This document shows positions 18,549 to 26,223 of a stretch of DNA of 64,000 nt, piece after piece. The position numbers were made by a program, and so were the translations under genes. A model generated the notes under the pieces. It worked only from the letters and a program-made list of their open reading frames with translations, did no database searches and was not told where the DNA came from. Source of the stretch: Roseihalotalea indica (GTDB lineage Bacteria; Bacteroidota; Bacteroidia; Cytophagales; Cyclobacteriaceae); the NCBI RefSeq assembly GCF_022458895.1, contig NZ_JAINFL010000016.1:1-64000 (forward strand), written 5' to 3'. How positions within the stretch are numbered: the first letter of the stretch is position 1; each line of letters starts with the position of its first letter.

Positions 18549-18884
18549 TCTATAAATTCAATTCAAATATCTAGAAAATTAATCAAATAATTAAATTAAA
18601 TCACAAATTATTTTTACATGATTAATAAAGAATGTACTAAAATTGAAGAAAAGTCTGGTAAAATACATTTTGCAATGAGAGATATTTACATAAAAAGATA
18701 CTACCGCATCTAATAATGCAATACTTAATAATATCATGTAAACAGGATGTTACACCAAGTAGCTTAAACTTGGGTTTTGATTACCAGTAAAGTTTTTGAA
18801 GGTTATTGTAGCGCAAAGGTTGATTTAATCAGCAGTTCAATGATTTTGAACTCTCTGCCACCTTTGTCATATCTTACAATTTTA
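18549..18884. other. AT-rich intergenic region between the Wzc-like and RidA-like genes
   Basis: About 336 bp. It should contain the promoter for the Wzc-like gene at 18548; several near-matches to CAAAnnTA occur but none is exact. No gene or terminator seen. Confidence 0.5.
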
Positions 18885-19442
18885 TCAGTTTTCTACCTCC
18901 ACTACCATTTCTACTTCAACAGCGATATTACCAGGAAGAGACCCCATACCAACGGCCGCACGAGCATGTCGGCCTTTCTCCCCAAAAACTTCAACGATAA
19001 AATCGGAAAAACCATTCATTACTTGGGGTTGCTCTATAAAATCCGTAGTGCCATTAACCATACCATGAACTTTCACAATACGAGTCACTTTATCCAAATC
19101 ACCTATTTCATCTTTGAGTGCCGAAAGCAGGGTAATTGCTGTAAGACGAGCAGCGTGCTGACCTTCTTCGATACTCAGGTCTTTCCCTAATTTCCCGGTT
19201 ACATAATTACCTTCTGCTGTCCAAGGTCCGTGGCCAGCCAGAAACACTAAATTGCCAGTGCGAACCGCACGCACAAAATTAGCAGCAGGTTCAGGTAGAT
19301 CGTATAATTCGACACCCATCTCACTAAGCTTTTTTTCAATATCACCGTCAGCAGTTGCTAAATTGGCTTGCTTGACATTATTGTTGCTGGCGGGCTGGCA
19401 GGCAAAAACTAGTACTAATAAAGAGAAAATGAGGTATCGCAT
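18885..19442 (-). CDS. RidA/YjgF/UK114-family lipoprotein
   Basis: Read from the ATG at 19442, the protein has 185 residues and begins MRYLIFSLLVLVFACQPAS, a lipoprotein signal peptide with a lipobox Cys at residue 15. An in-frame ATG 42 bp upstream would add a charged extension in front of the signal and is less likely. The mature part is a RidA fold: LVFLAGHGPW near 71, the GKLGKDLSIEEGQHAARLT segment, and ARAAVGMGSLPGNIAVEVE near the C-terminus with the conserved Arg. RidA proteins hydrolyse reactive enamine/imine intermediates in the cytosol; this family also includes exported members of unknown function. It is divergent from the exonuclease gene, with 64 bp between the starts. Confidence 0.87.
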   Translation of the reverse strand: MRYLIFSLLVLVFACQPASNNNVKQANLATADGDIEKKLSEMGVELYDLPEPAANFVRAVRTGNLVFLAGHGPWTAEGNYVTGKLGKDLSIEEGQHAARLTAITLLSALKDEIGDLDKVTRIVKVHGMVNGTTDFIEQPQVMNGFSDFIVEVFGEKGRHARAAVGMGSLPGNIAVEVEMVVEVEN

Positions 19443-19506
19443 CTTTTTTTTCGGAAAGATAGAAAACTTTTGTATCATCAGCACTGATTGATAATGAAGA
19501 TGCTTT

Positions 19507-20130
19507 ATGAACTTTGTTGCGCTAGATTTTGAAACGGCAAATTACCGTCGTGATAGTGTTTGTGAAATGGGTATTGCCGTAGTAGAAAATGGTCAGATTA
19601 CTGAAACCCGGTCCTGGCGAATACGACCAAAACATAACTGGTTTCACCATGGTAATATCCGTGTACACGGAATAACAGCCGCTGATGTAGCTGAAGAACC
19701 AGAATTTGACAGTATCTGGCAAGAGGCTAAACCCTATTTTGAACATGCTAATATAGTAGCGCATAACGCCAGTTTTGATTTGAGTTGCCTGCGCCATGTG
19801 CTTACTCAATATGAGCTTGCCCACCCCACACTATATTATGCCTGTAGCTTGCAAGTTGCCAGACGTGCCTGGTATGGCTTTACATCGTATGGTTTGGGGC
19901 CGTTGTCACAGCGTTTTCAAATTCAACTTAACCACCATGCTGCTGAATCAGATGCTATAGCCTGTGCTCATATTCTTCTGAAGGCCTGCCAGGATCATAA
20001 CATTATTAATTTCTCAGAAATTGGTAATACCTTTGGATTACGTATGGGTAAACTTTACGCTGGAGGATACATTTCCGCAGGAAGTTTGAAAAGCAGTAGT
20101 AAGACGATTCGCTCATCTCACTCTGCATAA
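19507..20130 (+). CDS. DEDDh 3'-5' exonuclease (DnaQ/epsilon-like)
   Basis: 207 residues. All five active-site positions are present: Asp7 and Glu9 (ALDFETA, Exo I), Asp91 (HNASFDLSCL, Exo II), and His144 with Asp149 (HHAAESDA, Exo III). This makes it a DEDDh-type exonuclease related to the proofreading subunit epsilon. As a stand-alone protein without a polymerase-binding tail it may work in DNA repair or RNA trimming. The last ~45 residues are Gly/Ser-rich and not conserved-looking. It is followed after 99 bp by gatB on the same strand. Confidence 0.9.
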   Translation: MNFVALDFETANYRRDSVCEMGIAVVENGQITETRSWRIRPKHNWFHHGNIRVHGITAADVAEEPEFDSIWQEAKPYFEHANIVAHNASFDLSCLRHVLTQYELAHPTLYYACSLQVARRAWYGFTSYGLGPLSQRFQIQLNHHAAESDAIACAHILLKACQDHNIINFSEIGNTFGLRMGKLYAGGYISAGSLKSSSKTIRSSHSA

Positions 20131-20202
20131 CAATTTATATTCAAGCTTCATGGTCTATTATAAGGTTCTATCTTACTGCTGGGCACTCTACGTAAAAACT
20201 AC

Positions 20203-20210
20203 TAAGTTTG
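20203..20210 (+). promoter_or_regulatory. Candidate -7 box (TAAGTTTG) that decides the gatB start
   Basis: TAAGTTTG matches TAnnTTTG exactly. Transcription would begin about 6-7 nt downstream, just past the ATG at 20212, leaving the ATG at 20230 as the first usable start. No clear -33 TTG was seen. Confidence 0.4.
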
Positions 20211-20229
20211 CATGCAGTCCGAAGCAATT

Positions 20230-21708
20230 ATGAAACTCGATAAGAAAACACGAAGTAAATACACCCTGGTTATTGGTTTGGAAATACACGTCCAGTTACA
20301 GAGCCAAGGTAAAATTTTTTCAGCCGATACGAATCAATATGGCTGCCCACCTAATACTAATATCAGCCCTATTACCCTGGCTCATCCCGGCACCTTACCT
20401 CGCTTAAATCGCAAAGTGGTAGAATTTGCTATTAAGATGGGACTTGCCTGCGGCAGCAGCATCTCACAACAAACCTACTTTGACCGAAAAAATTATTTTT
20501 ATCCTGACTTACCTAAAGGGTATCAGATCACTCAGGATAAAATCCCGATTTGCCGTGGTGGTGCAATCCCAATTCGCTTAGACCGGCATGTGGTCACAAC
20601 CGAGCCACAACCTACCGAAGTCAAGCTACACCATATTCATTTGGAAGAGGATGCTGGTAAGCTAATGCACTTAGAGGATGAACCCGAATCAAGGGTGGAT
20701 TACAACCGTGCAGGCACTCCGCTCATTGAGATCGTCACCGACCCGGTTATGCATTACCCGGAAGAAGCATACGCTGCTCTAACCGAAGTACGAAAACTAG
20801 TACGCTATCTGGAAATTTGTGATGGAAACATGGAAGAAGGCTCCATGCGCTGCGATGCAAACGTTTCAGTTATGCTGAACGATGCCCAGGAGCTAGGACG
20901 TAAGGTAGAGGTAAAAAACATGAACTCAATGCGCAATGTACAGCGAGCAATAGAGCACGAGTGGGAACGGCAGATACTGATGCTGGAAAAAGGCGAACCC
21001 ATTATCTCTGAAACCCGAACCTTTGATGCTGCCTCAGGCACTACAGCGGGCATGCGGTTTAAAGAGGAGCTCAATGACTACCGCTATTTTCCTGAGCCCG
21101 ATCTTAGCCCAATGGAAATATCGGATGAATGGCTGGAACAAATCCGCTCATCCATGCCTCTTTTACCCTATGAACTAGAACAAAAATTTTCTGAGCAGTA
21201 TCAGTTACCCGAACATGATATTGATGTGCTGACCGAAAGTAAAGAGCTAGCATTGTATTTTGATGCTCTTTGCCAGGAAACTGAACACTATAAGGCGGCT
21301 TCTAACTGGGTAATGGGCCCGGTAAAATCCTATTTTAATGAATCTGGCACCTTTGTTTCTGACTTCCCGCTTTCGCACGCTCAACTTAGTGAAATTATTG
21401 CTTTGGTTGTAAGTGATAAAGTTAGCTTTGCGGCAGCATCTCAGAAACTATTCCCCGCGCTTATTAAACAACCTGAAACGTCACCCTCTCAACTAGCTCA
21501 TACTCTAAATCTACTTCAGGAAAGCAATACTGATAGTTTGCAGACGTTGGTAGAAGAAGTACTTGAGAAGTTTCCTGAAAAAGTGGAAGCTTATCGTAAA
21601 GGAAAAAAAGGATTGTTAGGTATGTTCATGGGCGAAGTAATGAAGCGAAGCAAGGGTAAAGCAAACCCTAAGATCACTAATGAATTATTACGAAAAGCTT
21701 TAAGTTAA
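20230..21708 (+). CDS. gatB: Aspartyl/glutamyl-tRNA amidotransferase subunit B
   Basis: 492 residues from the ATG at 20230 (498 from an upstream in-frame ATG at 20212). Signature segments are YTLVIGLEIHVQLQ at the N-terminus, FDRKNYFYPDLPKGYQITQ near 85-105, EDAGKLMH near 142 and DYNRAGTPLIEIVTDP near 157-172. The C-terminus has the GatB/YqeY helical domain ending near KANPKITNELLRKAL. With GatA and GatC it converts Glu-tRNA(Gln) or Asp-tRNA(Asn) into Gln-tRNA(Gln) or Asn-tRNA(Asn); GatB holds the kinase and tRNA-binding parts. gatA and gatC are not in the window, as is common in Bacteroidota. Length and motifs are complete. Confidence 0.97.
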   Translation: MKLDKKTRSKYTLVIGLEIHVQLQSQGKIFSADTNQYGCPPNTNISPITLAHPGTLPRLNRKVVEFAIKMGLACGSSISQQTYFDRKNYFYPDLPKGYQITQDKIPICRGGAIPIRLDRHVVTTEPQPTEVKLHHIHLEEDAGKLMHLEDEPESRVDYNRAGTPLIEIVTDPVMHYPEEAYAALTEVRKLVRYLEICDGNMEEGSMRCDANVSVMLNDAQELGRKVEVKNMNSMRNVQRAIEHEWERQILMLEKGEPIISETRTFDAASGTTAGMRFKEELNDYRYFPEPDLSPMEISDEWLEQIRSSMPLLPYELEQKFSEQYQLPEHDIDVLTESKELALYFDALCQETEHYKAASNWVMGPVKSYFNESGTFVSDFPLSHAQLSEIIALVVSDKVSFAAASQKLFPALIKQPETSPSQLAHTLNLLQESNTDSLQTLVEEVLEKFPEKVEAYRKGKKGLLGMFMGEVMKRSKGKANPKITNELLRKALS

Positions 21709-21754
21709 TACCTTAACTAAGGCAGGCTTTCCTGATAAAACACACAACCATACC

Positions 21755-22897
21755 ATGACTCGATACAGATTTTTTATATATACATTACTACTTTTTAGCT
21801 CCTATTCCTGTACAGAGGGTCAGTCAACGACCAGCACTGAGACTATTAATTCAAATCAAGTGCGTATTGAAGGAAAAGTGCGCCACCCCTTAAAAGCTGG
21901 ACATCTAGTACTGGAACGAATCGGAGGCAGTGAAATATCAGTAGTAGATACACTGATTGTCACCAGTGACAGTACCTTCCGATATAGTCTGCATGACATT
22001 CAACCCGGCTTTTACCGGCTCAATTTTTTCGATCGTCAATACGTAAACCTCGTTCTGAGTAATGAGAACGTACGAATTACTGCTGATGGTGACCGCCCCG
22101 ATGGTGAAGTTGAAGTTACTGGCTCTACCGATACTGATTACTTTTATGCTATTAATAATATTATGCAACAGATGCAGCAGCAGATTAATGGTATGAACGC
22201 TGATTATATGAAAGCTCGCTCTGAGGAAGATATGGAAGCTATGCAAGAAATTGAGCAGCGCTATTTGCTTATTGAGAAGGAAAATAATGAGAAAATCAAA
22301 AGTAAAATTGAGGAAATGGGTAACTCCATTGCCGCATTTTATGCTGTAAACTTTTTAGATGCAGAAAAGGAGTTTCCGTTTCTTAGTAATCTTGCGGATA
22401 AATTTCAGGAAGCTCTTCCCAACTCGCCCTATACTCAGCAGTTGGTCGAGCAGGTAGAGAGCCTACGTACCTTAGCCATTGGCATGCCGGCACCCGATAT
22501 AAATCTTCCTAACCCTGCAGGAGATACTGTTTCGCTTTCCTCATTAGAAGGAAATTACGTGATGATTGACTTTTGGGCAGCCTGGTGCAAACCGTGCCGG
22601 ATGGAGAACCCCAATGTTGTGCGCCTATACAATAAATACAAAGGTGAAGGATTTGAGATATATGGTGTATCACTTGACCGATCCAGAGAGGACTGGGTGG
22701 AAGCCATAAAGAAAGATCAATTAACCTGGAAACATGTTTCTGACCTTCAATATTTCAATTCTCAGGCGGCTAAACTGTACAATATCAACGCCATTCCGGC
22801 TACTGTACTTATTGATCCTAAAGGAAAGATAATTGCCAAAAACCTGCGAGGGCAAGCATTAGAACAAAAGCTTGCTGAGATTTTTGGCGATGCCTGA
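21755..22897 (+). CDS. TlpA-like thioredoxin-domain lipoprotein with DUF4369-type N-terminus
   Basis: 380 residues. A lipoprotein signal (FFIYTLLLFSSYSC) puts the lipid-anchored Cys at residue 19. Residues ~35-130 form the DUF4369-like beta domain common in Bacteroidota (VRIEGKVRHPLKAGHLVLERIGG). A helical linker rich in Met/Glu follows (~135-215). The C-terminal thioredoxin fold (~245-380) carries the redox pair in WCKPC near 277-281 and the cis-Pro region NAIPATVLID near 347. It should reduce disulfides or assist folding in the cell envelope. Its gene ends 25 bp from the convergent GAF-domain gene. Confidence 0.92.
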   Translation: MTRYRFFIYTLLLFSSYSCTEGQSTTSTETINSNQVRIEGKVRHPLKAGHLVLERIGGSEISVVDTLIVTSDSTFRYSLHDIQPGFYRLNFFDRQYVNLVLSNENVRITADGDRPDGEVEVTGSTDTDYFYAINNIMQQMQQQINGMNADYMKARSEEDMEAMQEIEQRYLLIEKENNEKIKSKIEEMGNSIAAFYAVNFLDAEKEFPFLSNLADKFQEALPNSPYTQQLVEQVESLRTLAIGMPAPDINLPNPAGDTVSLSSLEGNYVMIDFWAAWCKPCRMENPNVVRLYNKYKGEGFEIYGVSLDRSREDWVEAIKKDQLTWKHVSDLQYFNSQAAKLYNINAIPATVLIDPKGKIIAKNLRGQALEQKLAEIFGDA

Positions 22898-22922
22898 TGA
22901 AGATTGATCTGCCTACCGAACC

Positions 22923-24335
22923 TTAGGAATGAGTCTCTTTCTGAGATATTTGATCTTCTAATGCCTCAATGCGAACCTGGTACTCTCTCTCTTTTCGGTG
23001 CATTTCTTCTTGAGTAGCCTGAAGCTCTTCCATATTTTGCCGCATTTCTTCTTCTTGGGCTCGCATTTCTTCAGATTGCTCCTGAGCACTTTGAAGAAGA
23101 TGACGGGTCTGCTGCATTACTCGCTGATTTTGAACATGCGAAGCTATAATTTCACCTGCTTTTTTCAAGAAGTCAATTTCATGTTCTTCAAACGGATAGA
23201 ACCCAGCCATTTCTAATACCCCTTCTACTACATCATTTACTTTTAAAGGAACAATGAGTAACGAGGTCGGAGTCGCTTTTCCTAGTCCAGAAGTAATACG
23301 TACATAATCTTGAGGAATATCTGTAACATACAGATAGTCAGCCTCCAAAAATGCTTGCCCTATGAGGCCCTCGCCAGGCTGAATGGTTTTACTAATAAAC
23401 TTTTTCCTTTCATAAGCATAGCATGCTTTAAGGTCAATAGTACATTCCTGCTCACTTTCCCGTTCTACTACAAACAACCCTGCTTGATTGGCTTTAAGAT
23501 ACTTTACCAAGGATGCTACCAATTGATCGAAGATATTACTTCCATTATCAGTTTTCCGCAAAATTTCTGAAACCTGAGCAACCCCTTCAGCAGCCCATTG
23601 CCTTTTTTTCTCCTCTGCTTGCGCCAGTTCCAGTTCTTCAGTTTTACGAATATTTTCTTCCTGTTGAGTAAGCAGTTTCTCATTACGTTCTTCCGCCTGC
23701 TGACGAGCCTGGTTACTTTCCTGCTCCATTTGCCGGTTAAGAAACGCCAGGCCAAGAATCGCACCTAGCTGAGTAAAAGTAGCGAGGGCTATTGTAACTA
23801 CTGCCAGCCAGCCTTCTCGTAGCACTGTACCGTCGTAGCCCATATCAAATTTTGACCACGTAAGAGGAAAAACCAAAATAATGAAGAAGGAGAAAACAGC
23901 ACTTATGATTAAGAAACGATGCTCCTTTAAGTCAAAAATTATAAATGGAATAATGATAAAGCTTAACTCCACCATGTAAACACTTGTAATAGAGTCTGAT
24001 ATGGAGGTGCTGAAATAAGCATTATATAATGAAGAAAGTATTAATAAAAGAATGGGTAATATTATTCGCGAGTAGTAAATGCCACCTCGGGCATTAATAA
24101 TCATTACGAGTATAGACACTAATCCTCCGCCTGCCGGGAAGATGGCCATTCCAGGAAAATAAATTAGTGAAATTGTCACAAAGGGTATTGACAGTACAAA
24201 TATGACCAACAAACACAAAATATTTGTAGGTCTAACGCGCCTCTGCAAATACACTGGTAAATCATACTTACTTCCTGTATTAATGAGTGATGCCCATAAA
24301 GAAGTTGATGCTGTATAATTGCTTTCGTCAGACAT
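22923..24335 (-). CDS. Membrane GAF-domain protein with coiled coils and no output domain
   Basis: 470 residues from the ATG at 24335; an upstream ATG at 24365 would add a short hydrophobic leader. Residues ~35-200 hold six or so membrane helices. A coiled coil (~200-265) leads to a GAF domain (~270-415; IFDQLVASLVKYLKANQAGLFVV, GEGLIGQAFLEA, SLLIVPLKVNDVVEGVLEMAG). A second coiled coil (~425-470; EEMRQNMEELQATQEEMHRKE) ends the protein. The last segment is of the kind that usually precedes PAS, kinase or cyclase modules in Cytophagales, yet here nothing follows. The membrane part is homologous to the small protein at 25519-26139. It probably senses a ligand or membrane state and acts through protein contacts. 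Confidence 0.85.
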   Translation of the reverse strand: MSDESNYTASTSLWASLINTGSKYDLPVYLQRRVRPTNILCLLVIFVLSIPFVTISLIYFPGMAIFPAGGGLVSILVMIINARGGIYYSRIILPILLLILSSLYNAYFSTSISDSITSVYMVELSFIIIPFIIFDLKEHRFLIISAVFSFFIILVFPLTWSKFDMGYDGTVLREGWLAVVTIALATFTQLGAILGLAFLNRQMEQESNQARQQAEERNEKLLTQQEENIRKTEELELAQAEEKKRQWAAEGVAQVSEILRKTDNGSNIFDQLVASLVKYLKANQAGLFVVERESEQECTIDLKACYAYERKKFISKTIQPGEGLIGQAFLEADYLYVTDIPQDYVRITSGLGKATPTSLLIVPLKVNDVVEGVLEMAGFYPFEEHEIDFLKKAGEIIASHVQNQRVMQQTRHLLQSAQEQSEEMRAQEEEMRQNMEELQATQEEMHRKEREYQVRIEALEDQISQKETHS

Positions 24336-24365
24336 GATGATACTTTGAATTAATAGAAGCAACAA

Positions 24366-24698
24366 AGAACAGCATATGCTTTTTTAATTACGAACTAAAA
24401 ATATGTAGAATTCTATACATGTAAGTTTCCTAATAATGTAAATGTTCTATTGCTCCCTATTTCGGATCACTCATAATTTTCTGATATATCAAAATAAAAC
24501 TATTTCAATAATTTCCAATAAATATTGATCATATAATATTCATTTTCAGATCATTATAACTACATTAAAAAATACGATTATTAATATTACAATAACGATG
24601 CTAATAACTCATACTCAGGGTTAAGCTTATTATAAAAGCATAAACGGCACGGTGTCATCTTTAGGGGTAGTTTCTCTTTGAAAGTCAGGTAATGACGG
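24366..24698. other. AT-rich intergenic region between GAF protein and PPTase genes
   Basis: About 333 bp, no coding frame or clear terminator found. It should hold the promoter of the minus-strand GAF gene and the end of the PPTase transcript. Confidence 0.5.
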
Positions 24699-25511
24699 TC
24701 ATTTTCCTTGAGAAAAAGGTACTAGAGTAAAATCAGGGAGACAATCAGTGTTTTTAGGTAGCACCAATGTACACACCCAAGAGGCATAGATGAGAGAGAT
24801 AGCTTTATATTGCTCAAAATTCGTAAATGTACTTACGGTATATCCATTTTTATACGTAATATCTTCTACCTGGTAGATTTCCAACGGTACCATCAGGCCA
24901 GTTGTTAACACTTTTGACAATGCTTCTTTGATAGTCCAGAGTCGGGTATAAAAATGCGCTTCATTCTCCCCAGCTATAGATAGTAGCCGTCGTTCGTGAT
25001 CGGTTGTCTGAGATGAAATGTGCTGAGGATTTTCCATCTTCAATTTTTCAATATCGATAGCCATAGGGTGCTCAGGCGGAAAAACCAAACTATCAGCTCG
25101 TTGATCTCCGTGAGCGATACTTATTGCTGGTAAATTAGGTTGACAACCCACTACGGTAGGCTGTTGAAATACACCTGGTTTAATAAAAGTAGTATTTGGA
25201 ATAACATTCGATTGATATAAACTCAAGGTATGCTTGGCAGCATACCTGCCTCTAAGAAAATCTTCCTTTCTTCTTAACGGTATAAGATTAGCAAATAAAG
25301 CTTCTTCTTCGGTATGCAAAAAGGTACTTCGCAGACTTAGTAGTTGGTGATAAGGAAGTTCAGAAAATCCCCAATACGCTTTCGCTTGCCAGTCAGGCCG
25401 GTAGAGAGGAATAGCTTGTATCAACACCTTACTCGGAGAAGAAGAGCAAGCAACCGATTGGTAACTACCTACTGGCTGCTTACTGGATTGTTGTTTATGT
25501 TCTACTGGCAC
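24699..25511 (-). CDS. 4'-phosphopantetheinyl transferase (Sfp/AcpT family)
   Basis: 270 residues. Conserved motifs are FLRGRYAAK near 85-93, SIAHGD near 131 (the S-[IV]-[AS]-H substrate site), AIDIEKL at 151-157 with Mg-binding Asp153 and Glu155, and LWTIKEALSK at 191-200 with Glu196. These are the P-pant transferase signatures. The enzyme moves 4'-phosphopantetheine from CoA to a Ser of a carrier protein, and Ser2112 of the neighbouring PKS is the obvious candidate. About 35 extra N-terminal residues look unstructured. It begins 7 bp after the stop of the small membrane protein, so both are co-transcribed. Confidence 0.92.
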   Translation of the reverse strand: MPVEHKQQSSKQPVGSYQSVACSSSPSKVLIQAIPLYRPDWQAKAYWGFSELPYHQLLSLRSTFLHTEEEALFANLIPLRRKEDFLRGRYAAKHTLSLYQSNVIPNTTFIKPGVFQQPTVVGCQPNLPAISIAHGDQRADSLVFPPEHPMAIDIEKLKMENPQHISSQTTDHERRLLSIAGENEAHFYTRLWTIKEALSKVLTTGLMVPLEIYQVEDITYKNGYTVSTFTNFEQYKAISLIYASWVCTLVLPKNTDCLPDFTLVPFSQGK

Positions 25512-25518
25512 AGGATGC

Positions 25519-26139
25519 TTAACTTAATACCTTTTCCTGAGAACTTTCTAGCACTTTATCATCCGAAGCCTCTTCTTTTTGAGGCCGCTCTGCTTTTATC
25601 CATAGTATGCATGCCACTTGAATAAAAGCCGCACAGAAATAGGTCATGGGCGTAAGATAACTCTCCCTAAAGAAGGTTACATCTACAGGAACTTCTATCG
25701 CTTTGTTTAATAACTGCTGACTCGCAACCAATCCGTAACAAATAACCAGAGAAATAATCATCGTACTTTTTTCCCGCCAATCGTATAGCACCCACGGAAT
25801 CATGGTCATGGCCAACTGGGTGCAGAAAAATGGCACTAACAACGGCTCACTTTGTTGTAAGATTGAAGCATGAAACAAAGTAGCTAGCGTGATCATTTGA
25901 AAAGAATTGATAAACCGGGCAAGTTGTAGATACCCTACAAAATTTAATGCAAGCACCAAAGCAGAGATAACAAACAGTAATGCAGGATAGATGGCCAGCT
26001 CTGGGTAATGCGCGTAGACAAAGAATACATAAATAAACCCAATCCAAAAGCACATTACAGCTACTTGGTTATTAAGCCGGGTTTTGCGCTGTAAATACGC
26101 TGATAGGTTGGAATGAACTCCCAATTGAGATACGTTCAT
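25519..26139 (-). CDS. Small polytopic membrane protein homologous to the membrane half of the nearby GAF protein
   Basis: 206 residues with about six membrane helices and a charged Glu/Lys-rich tail (~184-206). It matches the N-terminal region of the GAF protein (22923-24335) at constant spacing: LSAYLQRKTRLNN (12-24) against LPVYLQRRVRPTN (26-38), HYPELAIYPA (44-53) against YFPGMAIFPA (59-68), and IPWVLYDWREKSTMIISLV (114-132) against IPFIIFDLKEHRFLIISAV (129-147). No enzyme motif is visible. It sits between the PKS terminator and the PPTase gene. Membrane anchoring or sensing for the PKS system is inference; transport is another option. Confidence 0.75.
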   Translation of the reverse strand: MNVSQLGVHSNLSAYLQRKTRLNNQVAVMCFWIGFIYVFFVYAHYPELAIYPALLFVISALVLALNFVGYLQLARFINSFQMITLATLFHASILQQSEPLLVPFFCTQLAMTMIPWVLYDWREKSTMIISLVICYGLVASQQLLNKAIEVPVDVTFFRESYLTPMTYFCAAFIQVACILWIKAERPQKEEASDDKVLESSQEKVLS

Positions 26140-26185
26140 GATAGGTATGTTTAAGGGTAAGAAAATAAGTTACTGACGCAGAGAA

Positions 26186-26212
26186 AAAAGGAAGGAGAAC
26201 CTCCTTCCTTTT
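26186..26212 (-). terminator. Intrinsic terminator after the PKS gene
   Basis: A perfect stem (AAGGAAGGAG paired with CTCCTTCCTT, three-base loop) is followed on the minus strand by a run of Ts. It lies 12 bp beyond the PKS stop codon and ahead of the small membrane protein gene, so it should end or attenuate the PKS transcript. Confidence 0.85.
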
Positions 26213-26223
26213 AATAAACCCGA

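Noticed and set aside
18777..19190. 137-residue plus-strand frame antisense to the RidA-like gene
   Set aside because: The opposite strand encodes a well-conserved RidA fold; this frame has no recognisable motif.
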